A DNA stretch of 64,000 bases from an uncultured Cyclobacteriaceae bacterium (GTDB lineage Bacteria > Bacteroidota > Bacteroidia > Cytophagales > Cyclobacteriaceae): the NCBI GenBank assembly GCA_943788235.1, contig CALSPM010000005.1, positions 804,944 to 868,943 of the forward strand. The letters run 5' to 3'. Shown here in pieces: positions 28,922-39,186 of this stretch (within the stretch, counting starts at the first letter, position 1; each line of letters starts with the position of its first letter). Below the pieces are notes generated by a model. The model did no database searches. It worked only from the letters and a program-made list of their open reading frames with translations, and was not told the origin of the DNA. The position numbers and the translations under genes are program-made.

Positions 28922-31168
28922 GTGAAAAAGAGAGGTAGTATAGCATTTTTCTTTGCTCTGACTAGTATTCTTTTTGTTGAATTGGTTGCACAGAACAAGC
29001 TGAATTTACAAGAGATTTATCAGCTTAGCATCGGTCCTACAGCCGAAAGGATAAAAATTGATGGATCATTAGATGAAGAGGTTTGGAAAACATCGGCTGT
29101 GGCGACTGATTTTTGGGTGAGTTTCCCCATGGATGGGATACGTGCTTCGCCAGAATTAAAAACCCTGGTAAGATTAACTTATGACGATGAATTTATATAT
29201 GTCGCAGCGGAGTGTATCGGCCCAGGGCCGTACATTATTCAGTCTTTGAAAAGAGATAACCCCTTGTTTTGGAGAGGAGATGCTTTTGGTTTGGTATTTG
29301 ACCCTGTCAACGAAAGAAGTAATGGTTTTGTTTTTGCAGTAAATCCTGAAGCGGTTCAAAGTGAATCGCTTATTACTGGTCAAACAGGACGTCGAGGCAA
29401 TAGTGGATCTGTGAGTGGAATCAATGGTGCTTGGGACAACAAATGGTATTCAGAAGTTCAAATTCTAGAGGATAGATGGACCGTTGAAATAGCTATTCCT
29501 TTTAAGTCATTAAGGTTTGGCGATAAGCTCGAATGGGGAGTCAATTTTTTAAGAGGAGATGCAAAGAACAACAGTTATCATACTTGGTCGCCCGTGCCTG
29601 TCCAATTCAGAGGTGTAGATTTGGGATATACCGGTAAGTTGATTTGGGATAAAGCTCCTGGTAAGACTAAAAAAAACATATCAGCAATTCCTTATTTACT
29701 TGGTTTGGGGAAAAAAAATTTTGAAACAAATGCACTATTCGATCAGGTTCAAAGGGTTGGATTAGATGCTAAAGTAGCTGTGACTTCCAGCTTGAATTTG
29801 GATTTGACAATAAACCCTGATTTTTCTCAGGTAGACGTGGATGAGCAGCAGACGAATCTTACTACAGTTAATTTACGATTTCCAGAGCGGCGACTCTTTT
29901 TTCTAGAAAACAGTGATATATTTAGTGATTTTGGAATCCCACCCATGCGACCTTTTTTTAGTCGAAAAATTGGCTTAGATGAGGATGGGAATACGATTCC
30001 TATTCTATACGGAGCTAGATTAAGTGGTAATTTGAATAAAAACTTGAGGATGAGTCTTATGAATAGTCAGACCAAATCTGAAGAGCTTCCAGGCAATAAT
30101 TATACTTCGTTAGCCGTGCGTCAAAGAGTATTTGAGCGGTCTATTATCAAAGGATATTTTCATAATCGAAAGATGATGACAAATACAACTGTATTGCATG
30201 ATGATTATAACAGTGTTGGTGGATTGGAGTTTGGTTATCGTTCTCAGAATGGCAAATGGCAGGGATCCGGAGGTTATGGTATAGCTTTTACCGAGGATGA
30301 TAATGATCAAAATCATTTTTATAGTGCTTCTACTGGATTTGATGGTAAGGCATTTAACTTTTATGCCAATGTCTCGGGCGTGGGGGATGGTTATCAAAAT
30401 GATTTTGGTTTTATTCCACGTAAAAACCATTACGATGCGATAGATGATACCACCTATATCATTGGATTTGATCATGTTTATTCAAGAATAGGCTATACTT
30501 TTTATCCTGATAACAATTCGATCAATCAGCATGGTATAAGATTAAGTTTTGTTGGTGATTGGACGGCCACTTCAAATGAGTTGATAGCTAAAACTTTTGA
30601 TTTGAGGTATAATTTTTCCTTTGTCAATTCAAGCACATTATTGTTGACCTACAAGCATGAAGATGTCAATTTACTTTATCCTTTTGGTTTCACCGAGGAT
30701 AACGAACCCCTTCCCAGCGGTATGTATAATTTTAATTATGGAGAGATCAAGTATCAAAGTGATAACAGGCGCATAGTGAATATCCGCTCCGGATTTCGCT
30801 ATGGAGGCTTTTATAACGGCACTCGGCTCGAAACTTCTATTGCCGCTAATTATCGGGCGCAGCCTTGGGGAAATTTCAGTGTCAATTTCATTTATAATGA
30901 TTTAAGATTTCCGGGAATTTATGGCCGTCAGCCACTTTTTTTGTTGGGGCCAAAGGCTGAAGTTTCCTTTTCTAGAAATTTATTTTGGACAACTTTTTTC
31001 CAATACAATACGCAGCGTGACAATTTCAATATCAATAGCCGTATCCAATGGAGGTACTTACCTATGTCTGATTTATTTATAGTGTACTCAGACAATTATA
31101 TGGTAGAAAATTTTGGACCTAGGAATCGTACATTAGTTTTAAAGTTGAATTATTGGCTTAATATTTAG
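28922..31168 (+). CDS. DUF5916 outer-membrane-type protein with CBM9-like domain, copy A
   Basis: 748 residues from a GTG start, with a signal peptide (FFFALTSILFVELVAQ). Residues about 38-235 form a carbohydrate-binding family 9-like domain (KIDGSLDEEVWKTS, YDDEFIYVAAEC, FKSLRFGDKLEWGVNFLRG). The rest is the DUF5916 region, starting with LDLTINPDFSQVDVDEQQT and FPERRLFFLENSDIF, and continues as regular beta strands to a terminal aromatic-rich strand, as expected of an outer membrane barrel. Function unknown, probably surface glycan binding or transport. A damaged paralogue follows. Confidence 0.88.
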   Translation: MKKRGSIAFFFALTSILFVELVAQNKLNLQEIYQLSIGPTAERIKIDGSLDEEVWKTSAVATDFWVSFPMDGIRASPELKTLVRLTYDDEFIYVAAECIGPGPYIIQSLKRDNPLFWRGDAFGLVFDPVNERSNGFVFAVNPEAVQSESLITGQTGRRGNSGSVSGINGAWDNKWYSEVQILEDRWTVEIAIPFKSLRFGDKLEWGVNFLRGDAKNNSYHTWSPVPVQFRGVDLGYTGKLIWDKAPGKTKKNISAIPYLLGLGKKNFETNALFDQVQRVGLDAKVAVTSSLNLDLTINPDFSQVDVDEQQTNLTTVNLRFPERRLFFLENSDIFSDFGIPPMRPFFSRKIGLDEDGNTIPILYGARLSGNLNKNLRMSLMNSQTKSEELPGNNYTSLAVRQRVFERSIIKGYFHNRKMMTNTTVLHDDYNSVGGLEFGYRSQNGKWQGSGGYGIAFTEDDNDQNHFYSASTGFDGKAFNFYANVSGVGDGYQNDFGFIPRKNHYDAIDDTTYIIGFDHVYSRIGYTFYPDNNSINQHGIRLSFVGDWTATSNELIAKTFDLRYNFSFVNSSTLLLTYKHEDVNLLYPFGFTEDNEPLPSGMYNFNYGEIKYQSDNRRIVNIRSGFRYGGFYNGTRLETSIAANYRAQPWGNFSVNFIYNDLRFPGIYGRQPLFLLGPKAEVSFSRNLFWTTFFQYNTQRDNFNINSRIQWRYLPMSDLFIVYSDNYMVENFGPRNRTLVLKLNYWLNI

Positions 31169-31241
31169 GACTCAGTCTTCTTTTTTGAGGAATGGTATTG
31201 AGAAAATAATTTATGCTATGTTTGAGTTTTTTTAGTTAAAT

Positions 31242-33468
31242 ATGGGATTTAATTCTCTCCGTTTTCTTTATCTTCTTTGTTTTTTACTTCTTTCTAATGT
31301 GGTGTTTGCGCAAAACAATGCAGCAACTTACCAATTAAATATTAAAAAGCTGAATGAAATAGTTCGTCTGGACGGGATACTTGATGAGCCTTTCTGGGAA
31401 GATATTGAAACAGCTAGTGATTTTTGGATGAACTTTCCAGTGGGAGGCACTCCAGTTGACGATGAAGTTCAGACCTACAGTAAAGATTACCTATGATGAT
31501 GATTTTATTTATTTAGGAGTTGAATGTTATGGAGAAGGACCATTTTTAGTTCAATCTCTGAAAAGGGACAATGATTCATTTTGGAATGGAGATGCGTTTG
31601 CAGTTATTTTAGATCCTGTAAATGAGCGAACAAATGGGTTTATTTTTGGTGTGAATTCCGCAGGTGTTCAAACCGAAGCATTGATTACTGGCGAACCGGC
31701 ACGACGAGGAGGTCAGATATCCGGATATAATAAGGCTTGGGATAACAAATGGTATACCGAAGCCAGTGTAACTGAAAATGGGTGGACTGCTGAGATGATG
31801 ATTCCGTTTAAATCATTGCGTTTTGGGGAGAAAGATCGTTGGGGCATTAATTTTGTTAGAGTAGATGCACGAACAATGCGAATCATTCTTGGGCACCTGT
31901 ACCCATTCAATTTTATGGGACCGATCTAGGTTATTTGGGACAACTGATATGGGATAAACCACCCAGAAACGAAAAAGGAAATATTTCATTGGTTCCTTAC
32001 CTACTTGGGAATGCTATATAAAGACTATGAGAGTAAAAGTGATTTAAGCCAAAGTTTTGCTTTGGGTATGGATGCTAAAATAGCCATTAATTCTAATCTT
32101 AACCTGGACCTAACAGTCAATCCAGATTTTTCTCAAGTAGACGTAGATGAGCAGCAAACCAATTTGACCACAGTTAATTTAAGATTCCCTGAGCGAAGAC
32201 TTTTTTTTCTGGAAAACAGTGATATTTTTAGTAATTTTGGAACCAATGCTAAACCTTTTTTTAGTCGTAAAATAGGATTAGATGATGATGGAAACACCAT
32301 TCCAATCCTTTATGGGGCCAGATTAAGTGGTAATTTAAACAAAAATCTTAGGGTAGGTCTGATGAATACACAGACTCAAGAGCAAGAGCTACCTGGTAAC
32401 AATTATAGTTCATTGGCACTCCATCAGAGAGTATTTAAAAGGTCTGTCTTAAAAGGATATTTTCATAATAGAGTAGGATATGCAGATGGCTCCGTCCAAA
32501 GAGATAACTTTAATCGCATTGGAGGACTTGAGTTCAATTATTCTTCTCAGGATAGTAAATGGCGGGCTATCGCGGGCTATGGATTGGCTTTTTCCAATGA
32601 AAATCAAAATGACAACCATTTATTCAATTTCTTTGGTGGCTATGGGGGTAGAGTTTTTAATGTATTTTTAAACATCAGTGGACTCGGAGATAATTACATC
32701 AATGATTTCAGTTTGATACCGAGACAAAAACATTATGATGCCTTGGAGGATACTACTTATATACTGGGATTCAATCATTGGTGGGCGACCATGGGTTATA
32801 AGTTCTATCCGGAAAATACTTTTATCAATCAACATGGTTTCAGTTTGACTACCAATGGAGATCGAACCGCTACCTCTAACGAACTGATTCAAGATAAGCA
32901 TCAATTGTCTTATAAATTTTTAATGAAAAATACGAGTACTTTAGATCTTACTTACGCACATGAAGGAGTTAATCTTTTATATCCCTTTGGGTTTACAGAT
33001 AATGAGCCCTTACCGGCACAGCTGTATAGATTTGATTATGGTCAGATTAAGTATGTGACGGATAGGCGCCGTGAAATTAAGTTAACATCCGGTTTCAGAT
33101 ATGGAAGTTTTTACAATGGGACTCGAACAGAATTTTCTTTAGCAGTTGATTATCGTGTGCAGCCATGGGGAAATTTCAGTCTCAATTTTGTTCAAAACGA
33201 TCTAGAATTTTCTGGAAATTATGGTGCTGAGCAGCTCTTATTGTTTGGCCCCAAGGCAGAAATCAATTTTTCTAAGAATTTCTTTTGGACCACCTTTATG
33301 CAGTATAATACCCAAAGTGATAATTTTAATATAAATAGTAGACTTCAATGGCGCTATATGCCCATGTCTGACTTATTTATTGTGTACTCTGATAACTACA
33401 TGGTAGAATATTTTGGTCCACGTAATCGGGGATTGGTTTTAAAATTAAATTATTGGTTTAATTTATAA
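31242..33468 (+). pseudogene. DUF5916 protein copy B with three frameshifts
   Basis: Tandem paralogue of copy A with the same architecture and long identical stretches such as PDFSQVDVDEQQTNLTTVN. Three single-base shifts are visible by alignment with copy A: an extra base at about 31472-31478 (restored reading DEVQTTVKITYDDD), a missing base at about 31865-31875 (restored VDATNNANHSWAPVP) and an extra base at about 32008-32016 (restored YLLGNAYKDYE). The other 480 codons are clean. As sequenced no full protein can be made. Confidence 0.88.
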
Positions 33469-33683
33469 TTGGATATACCGGTTACTAGAGATAAAGGCCA
33501 GTCTAATTGAAAATACTTGAGTTTGATCTGATGTAAATCTTCTCTAAACAATACAGACAAATTAAAGAATATCTTCTATTCATGATATTAAAAGCTATAA
33601 CCAAAACCCTCACTTTTAGTTTCATTAATAGAAAATGAAGAGAAGGTATTTTATTTTTCAATTTTGAGTTATTTGCGGTCAGA

Positions 33684-36113
33684 ATGATGAGCTTACAAAA
33701 AAAGATATCAATTTTATACACTACCTTATTTCTGCATTGTGGCCTTTGTCAAACCTTTGACACTACTCTGGCCAATTTCCAGTATTACCAATATCAAGTA
33801 CCAGAGGAAAAAGTTTATTTATCAACAGACAAAGAAGTGTTTGTTCAAAATGAAAATTTATGGTTCTCTGTCTTTTTAGTCAATGCGAGGACACATCAAA
33901 CTAGTTCAATCAGTGAACTAGTCTATGTTGATTTACTAGGGCCGAAGGATGAAATTATTTCCTCCTTAGCAATTGATATGAGGTCTCATTTGGGTAAGGG
34001 TAGTTTTTTTTTAGCAGACAGTCTCTTTGGGGGTAATTATACAATAAATGCATACACGCATTATATGCGAAACAGCTCCCCAGAATTTATATTTTCGAAA
34101 ACGGTAGAATTTTTTAATTTAAAACGAAAAAAAACCATCAAGGAACCTGTCACCGATAAACAAGGAATCCACGTTGATTTTTTTCCAGAGGGAGGATATA
34201 TTCTGGGTGGAGTGCCTAATGCTATTGCATTTAAGATTATTGATGGTTTCGGAAATGGCTTAACTCATAAGGGGGTGCTGATCGATGCTAAAGGAAATAA
34301 GGTAACCGAGTTAAATCCTTTAAATTTTGGATTGGGGAAGTTTCAATTTACTCCAGATAGTGATCAGCAGTATCGTGGATTTTTTCAGATTAATGGTAAC
34401 GATTATTTTTTTAAACTTCCAAAAGTTAAGGATAAAGGTTATCAGCTAACCGTAAGAAGGGCTTTGACTAAAACTCATATTACGGTCAAGGGATCACCAG
34501 GAATGAGCTTTGAAAACACCTATCTATTGATGCACATAAGGGGTAATATCATAAAAGTAGTAAAAGCGAATCCTGGGCAAGAGTTTATTTATAATTCCCT
34601 GGTTAATGATCAAGTTTCATCAGGAATTATCCATGTTACTTTTTTTAAAGATCGTGTGCCTTTACTAGAAAGACTATTTTACAACGAAAGAGTGACTGAT
34701 AAAATAAACATAGAAGCTGACGTAACACCAAATATTAAAAAGAGGAGTAAGGTTAATTTTGATTTGAGTGTTTTAGATCCGACAGGGTTAAAATATTCAG
34801 GTTCTTTTTCGGTTTCAGTACAAAAAAAGTCTACTGATAGAAATAAAACTAATATTGAAAATTATTTATGGTTGACTTCAGATTTGAAAGGATATATTGA
34901 GTCACCAAATTATTATACAAATGCAGTCAATGCGGATCGATTTGAAATGTTAGATCTACTCATGTTAACACATGGATGGAGAAGATTTGAATGGGGCAAC
35001 GTATTGAATAGGACGTTGCCTCCTATCTCTTATTTCCCAGAAAAGGGATTTACGTTGGAAGGGAAAATCGTCCGTTGGGAAGATCGATCAAAACCTATTC
35101 AAGTTGATTTATCAATGATGTTTCTTGAAAACATCACTTTTCAAGCAAGAACGTCAAGTAATGAAGCTGGTGATTTTTGGTTTGAAGGTTTACAGGTTGA
35201 AGATACTTTAAATGCAGTGATTCAGACAATCAATAGTAAAAAAGAGAAAAAGGGTAAATCAGGTAAATTAATTAATTCATTTATTGAACTGAAAAAAAAG
35301 ACATATCCTAAAATAAGAATAAATCATCAAGCTAAAAAAATCGAAAGCAAGGCATTAAATCGTGATTATTTGGATGATATGTTGGAAATTTCCCAAATCA
35401 AATCTTCATTTGATGGAGATGTAATTTTTCTAGATGAAGTAGCTGTCGAATCAACGGAAGATAGATCTTCCAATCCTTTTTATAGAGAATATATGCTTTA
35501 CCGAGAGCCAGATACACGCTTAGTTATGGATTCTATAAAGAGCGGATATGCAAATATCTTTGATGTAATTAAGGGGAGGCTTACGGGTATACAGTTTAGT
35601 AAAGATGAAAGTGGAGAGTATATTGCCTTGATTAGAGGTCCTAACTCAATTTCATTAGATAACAACGCAGTTTTTTTACTTGATGGTCAGCAAATTCCAT
35701 CCTCGGTGATCAGTACTATCAATCCAAATGATATTTCTCATGTTGATGTATTAAAGGGGGTTCGAGCAACTATCTATGGTACCCCAAATGGTGTAATCGC
35801 CTTTTACCGAAAGACGGACAGGTCAGGCGCAGCATTTGGTAATACGATGGGTATTCTAAATGTGAAAATGTATGGATATCATCAGCCAGACGAATTTTAT
35901 GTACCGAATCATAAAAATCCAACGGAAAAAGAAAAGATTAGACCAGACCGACGTGGTACACAGTATTGGTCTTCAAGCATTTCTCTGAGTCAGAACAAAG
36001 CAAACTTTTCTTACTACACCTCAGATGACTCAGGGGACTTTGTCGCTTATATTGAGGGATTGACCGATGAGGGTAGATTGATCCGAACAGAGATCAATTT
36101 TGAAGTAAATTAA
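33684..36113 (+). CDS. Macroglobulin-like protein with TonB-receptor plug domain and no barrel
   Basis: 809 residues with a signal peptide (ISILYTTLFLHCGLC). Near residues 35-150 lies an MG2-type alpha-2-macroglobulin-like domain (VYLSTDKEVFVQNENLWFSV, SLFGGNYTINAYTHYMRN). Further beta domains follow, including a carboxypeptidase-regulatory-like segment near 450-510 (FTLEGKIVRWEDRSKP). A TonB-dependent receptor plug is at about 620-715 (IFDVIKGRLTGIQF, AVFLLDGQQIPS, DISHVDVLKGVRATIYGTPNG). The protein ends about 95 residues later, too short for a barrel. Such proteins recur in Bacteroidota; the role is unknown. Confidence 0.82.
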   Translation: MMSLQKKISILYTTLFLHCGLCQTFDTTLANFQYYQYQVPEEKVYLSTDKEVFVQNENLWFSVFLVNARTHQTSSISELVYVDLLGPKDEIISSLAIDMRSHLGKGSFFLADSLFGGNYTINAYTHYMRNSSPEFIFSKTVEFFNLKRKKTIKEPVTDKQGIHVDFFPEGGYILGGVPNAIAFKIIDGFGNGLTHKGVLIDAKGNKVTELNPLNFGLGKFQFTPDSDQQYRGFFQINGNDYFFKLPKVKDKGYQLTVRRALTKTHITVKGSPGMSFENTYLLMHIRGNIIKVVKANPGQEFIYNSLVNDQVSSGIIHVTFFKDRVPLLERLFYNERVTDKINIEADVTPNIKKRSKVNFDLSVLDPTGLKYSGSFSVSVQKKSTDRNKTNIENYLWLTSDLKGYIESPNYYTNAVNADRFEMLDLLMLTHGWRRFEWGNVLNRTLPPISYFPEKGFTLEGKIVRWEDRSKPIQVDLSMMFLENITFQARTSSNEAGDFWFEGLQVEDTLNAVIQTINSKKEKKGKSGKLINSFIELKKKTYPKIRINHQAKKIESKALNRDYLDDMLEISQIKSSFDGDVIFLDEVAVESTEDRSSNPFYREYMLYREPDTRLVMDSIKSGYANIFDVIKGRLTGIQFSKDESGEYIALIRGPNSISLDNNAVFLLDGQQIPSSVISTINPNDISHVDVLKGVRATIYGTPNGVIAFYRKTDRSGAAFGNTMGILNVKMYGYHQPDEFYVPNHKNPTEKEKIRPDRRGTQYWSSSISLSQNKANFSYYTSDDSGDFVAYIEGLTDEGRLIRTEINFEVN

Positions 36114-36114
36114 T

Positions 36115-37197
36115 TCAAGCTTGGTACACCATGGCATTTATATTCATGCCTGCGCCCACAGAAGCAAATATGATTTTATCACCTTTTTCGATCTGATGTC
36201 CATTTAATTCGTTTTTTAAGATCAAATCCAGTAGGGTAGGAATTGTGGCCACTGATGAGTTGCCGAGCCAAGAAATTGTCATGGGCATCACATCAACAGG
36301 AACAGACAGATCATCCTCAAGCTTGTAGAGTCTATTGAGGATGGCATCGTCCATTTTTCCATTGGCCTGGTGGATGAGCACTTTCTTGATCTCACTGAGA
36401 GGTATACCACTGCTATGAAGGCAAGCTTGAATGGCTCCGGGTACATGATTTAATGCATATTGATAAAGTTTACGCCCATACATCTTCAGATAAACACCTT
36501 CTTTAGTGCCATTTTCGGGCAAATAAGAGCCTCCCATAAAAAGCATTTCTGAATGCTCTAGGGTGTCAGAGCGTGTTTTATGAGCCAAAATACCTGTTGG
36601 TATATTGCTTTTTTGAGAGGTCAATAAAGTGGCCCCGGCCCCATCAGCATATATCATGCTATCTCTATCATGAGGGTCAGAAATTCTCGAGAGTATATCT
36701 GCTCCAATGACTAAGATATTATGAGCATCTCCCGACTTGATGTAATAATCTGCTTGTATCATTGCTTGAAGCCAACCAGGACATCCAAAGGGAAGGTCAT
36801 AAGCAACCGTATTTGGATTTACTATATTTAATTTTCTCTTAACGCGAGCGGCCAGACTGGGTAAAATATCTACTCCCGTATTTCCATGTTTTAATTCGCC
36901 AAAATTATGAGCAAAAATGATGTAATCAAGCTCTTCACGGTTGACGTCAGATGATTTTAAGGCATCTTCAGCAGCTAACCAACCAAGATCAGATGTACCC
37001 ATATTATCGTCTGCATAGCGCCTTTGGCTGATGGTCGTAATTTGCTCAAACTTTTCGATGATGTCAATATTAGATTGAGTAAATGTTTGTCCAGAAGTAT
37101 CCGTAAAATGATTATCTAAGAAGGCATCGTTATGTATGATTTTGGTCGGAATATATTTACCTGTTCCGCAAATAACACTGTACGTTTTTTCTGACAT
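36115..37197 (-). CDS. Beta-ketoacyl-ACP synthase III family protein
   Basis: 360 residues of the FabH/KAS III thiolase fold. The catalytic triad fits: Cys 139 in DLPFGCPGWLQAM, His 276 in VLIHQANGKM and Asn 313 in WLGNSSVATIP. It would condense an acyl starter with malonyl-ACP. The surroundings of the Cys differ from housekeeping FabH, so it may serve a specialised lipid, signal molecule or non-decarboxylative acyl transfer. No acyl carrier protein or other fatty acid gene is adjacent. Confidence 0.88.
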   Translation of the reverse strand: MSEKTYSVICGTGKYIPTKIIHNDAFLDNHFTDTSGQTFTQSNIDIIEKFEQITTISQRRYADDNMGTSDLGWLAAEDALKSSDVNREELDYIIFAHNFGELKHGNTGVDILPSLAARVKRKLNIVNPNTVAYDLPFGCPGWLQAMIQADYYIKSGDAHNILVIGADILSRISDPHDRDSMIYADGAGATLLTSQKSNIPTGILAHKTRSDTLEHSEMLFMGGSYLPENGTKEGVYLKMYGRKLYQYALNHVPGAIQACLHSSGIPLSEIKKVLIHQANGKMDDAILNRLYKLEDDLSVPVDVMPMTISWLGNSSVATIPTLLDLILKNELNGHQIEKGDKIIFASVGAGMNINAMVYQA

Positions 37198-37347
37198 GTC
37201 TATTAAAATGTTGTGTGATTGAAAGGCTTGATTCTTTCGGGATCATACAAATACTAATTTTCTCACTAAATTAGTATAAAAAACCTAATTATTCTCAAAA
37301 GTGGCCCTGACCTACGAAAATATATTCTTAAATCATATTAATTCTAC

Positions 37348-38298
37348 TTATAATGGAAATTTCTCTAAGTAATTAGCCACATGGAATCCTAAATTTCTGA
37401 TCTTTTTGGCTTGTTCAGAATTATTATTTAAGCCTGCATTTGTATGATTTAGGTGAATGAAGTAAATTTTATTTTTTTCTTTTAAAGGCATGGATGAAAA
37501 CAAATCCATAGTTTCACTGATGAAAGGATGAGGGATTTCTGAAATATCTCTATGATTAATTTCATCACTATCTAAAAAAGTGCCATCAATAAAGGCATAA
37601 TCTATGAGCGTTATTTTTTCAGTGATATCTTCTTCCCATTCATGCCATTTGTCGATATCGGGTATGAATATCGCTGTTTTATTTGGCCCCTCTATTTGAT
37701 AACCTACCGTTTCTGAATATTCATCCCGGTGAGGGATCAAAAAGGGTTTAACCTTTATTAGAGAATTTATTGGATGATATACTTGATTGTTTAGGGGTTG
37801 AATTTCAATATTTTCTTCATTAATCAACTGATTCCAAGGACCATTTTTTTCTAAAAAAAACTGCATTTTGGGCATGACAAATACCTCTGTCTGATGGCTG
37901 TTGAAGGCTTCTTTGCCTAAGTACATTAACCCTGAATAGTGACCTATATGGGCATGGGTTAAAAATATTCCATTGGGAATATCGCCCTTTTGGAAAGGAG
38001 CAAACATATGCAATGCTTTGAGCTGCTCCGGAAAGTCTGGCGTGGCTTCAAAAATAAAGCTTTGCTCATTGACCGGATCAACCAAGCCCAAACAAGTTAC
38101 TTTTCGTTGAGGATCTGGGTTTTCCCAAAGTAGGGCACAACACGATTTGGTACAGCCAATATGGGGAGAACCCCCGTCTTGTACATTGCCAAGAACAACT
38201 AGAAAAGGAGTTGGTTGTAGATAAGGATTGATTTCAGGCTTTGCTAGGAAATCCATCAATGGCATGTAGATCAAAGATAAAAAAATAATTATTGACAT
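37348..38298 (-). CDS. PqqB-like metallo-beta-lactamase fold hydrolase
   Basis: 316 residues with an N-terminal hydrophobic stretch. The metal-binding core reads FLTHAHIGHYSGLMYLG (HxHxGH), with later PHRDEYSETVGY, FIPDIDKW, DGTFL and HLNHTN. The start of the core, LVVLGNVQDGGSPHIGC followed by KSCC, mirrors the N-terminus and Cys cluster of PqqB, which acts in pyrroloquinoline quinone synthesis. No other pqq gene is near, so a general hydrolase role is equally possible. Upstream neighbour on the same strand is the beta-sandwich protein at 38403-38996, behind a terminator. Confidence 0.8.
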   Translation of the reverse strand: MSIIIFLSLIYMPLMDFLAKPEINPYLQPTPFLVVLGNVQDGGSPHIGCTKSCCALLWENPDPQRKVTCLGLVDPVNEQSFIFEATPDFPEQLKALHMFAPFQKGDIPNGIFLTHAHIGHYSGLMYLGKEAFNSHQTEVFVMPKMQFFLEKNGPWNQLINEENIEIQPLNNQVYHPINSLIKVKPFLIPHRDEYSETVGYQIEGPNKTAIFIPDIDKWHEWEEDITEKITLIDYAFIDGTFLDSDEINHRDISEIPHPFISETMDLFSSMPLKEKNKIYFIHLNHTNAGLNNNSEQAKKIRNLGFHVANYLEKFPL

Positions 38299-38350
38299 AT
38301 TTCAGTGATTTAACTCTATGAAAGTATGAAACTAACTAAAAATAGGGCAT

Positions 38351-38377
38351 AAAAAAAGGGTAGTTAAAAACTACCCT
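38351..38377 (-). terminator. Rho-independent terminator
   Basis: Nine-base stem AGGGTAGTT paired with AACTACCCT (38357-38365 with 38369-38377) and a three-base loop, followed on the minus strand by a T run (38351-38357). It ends the transcript of the gene at 38403-38996. Confidence 0.88.
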
Positions 38378-38402
38378 CTCGACATTAGTAAAAAAGAAGA
38401 AT

Positions 38403-38996
38403 TTAGTTTAATGTAAACAGCCTATCATAGGCTTTACCATTCGTGTACAGTTGGACGGTGTAATGACCTGGCTTTAGCAGAGAGAGATCATAGGCTTGAA
38501 CTAGATTTACACTTCCTGATAACTTATTTTCTGATATTATATTCCGATCTTCATCAAGAATTGAAACTGTTAACTTTTCATTGTTTAAGGCAAGTAAACT
38601 AATATTGAGTTGGGTATCCTTTAACATTATTTGAGGTTTGAAGGAGGTTGTTTTCATTTGGTTAGCAGCACTTACTTTACCATTGATTTTGGTTAAACTT
38701 GTAGTCTCGATTTTATAATCGTCTTCTATTTGGAATTCGTAAGCCCCGTCAGGTAATTCCCTTAGATTTAGGGAGCGTTGAAATAGCTCGGCACTAGCAA
38801 TATCCTCTTGGTAAAGTACCACTCCTCGTTGATCCAGCAATAAGCATTTCGCATCATACTTAATATCTGATAATTGAATAATAAATGAAGAATTATTTGA
38901 AGAAATAATTCTTAAATCAATAAGGTAATCAGCTCGTACAAAGTTGATCGATAACAATAAGCATATAATGGATAATCGAATTTTTAAGTTTTTCAT
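38403..38996 (-). CDS. Secreted beta-sandwich protein of unknown function
   Basis: 197 residues with a signal peptide (LSIICLLLSINFVRA). Two similar beta-rich halves: the first ends LRELPDGAYEFQIED and the second LSLLKPGHYTVQLYTNGKAY, both with an L-x-x-G-x-Y turn as in Ig-like or T9SS-sorting-domain-like modules. The C-terminus (DRLFTLN) is compatible with a short strand but not a clear secretion signal. Single-gene unit with its own terminator. Confidence 0.72.
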   Translation of the reverse strand: MKNLKIRLSIICLLLSINFVRADYLIDLRIISSNNSSFIIQLSDIKYDAKCLLLDQRGVVLYQEDIASAELFQRSLNLRELPDGAYEFQIEDDYKIETTSLTKINGKVSAANQMKTTSFKPQIMLKDTQLNISLLALNNEKLTVSILDEDRNIISENKLSGSVNLVQAYDLSLLKPGHYTVQLYTNGKAYDRLFTLN

Positions 38997-39027
38997 TTTG
39001 AAACTGTTTTTAGATAAATTGATAAAG

Positions 39028-39035
39028 CAAAACTA
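39028..39035 (-). promoter_or_regulatory. Possible -7 box for the 38403-38996 gene
   Basis: Reads TAGTTTTG on the minus strand, a match to TAnnTTTG, 32 bases before the ATG. No -33 TTG is evident. Confidence 0.35.
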
Positions 39036-39143
39036 CTAGGTTTATTTAGCATCAGACACATCGAAATTTACTTATATATGTTCTATTTTGTCATTTATAT
39101 TAATTTAATTATAATTTAAGGTTAATTTAAATGACTTTTGGGT

Positions 39144-39151
39144 TAATTTTG
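39144..39151 (+). promoter_or_regulatory. Possible -7 box for the AraC-type regulator gene
   Basis: TAATTTTG matches TAnnTTTG and lies 36 bases before the ATG at 39187. The -33 element is not recognisable. Confidence 0.35.
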
Positions 39152-39186
39152 TATTACAAAAATAATCATAGGCTAATGAAGATTTT

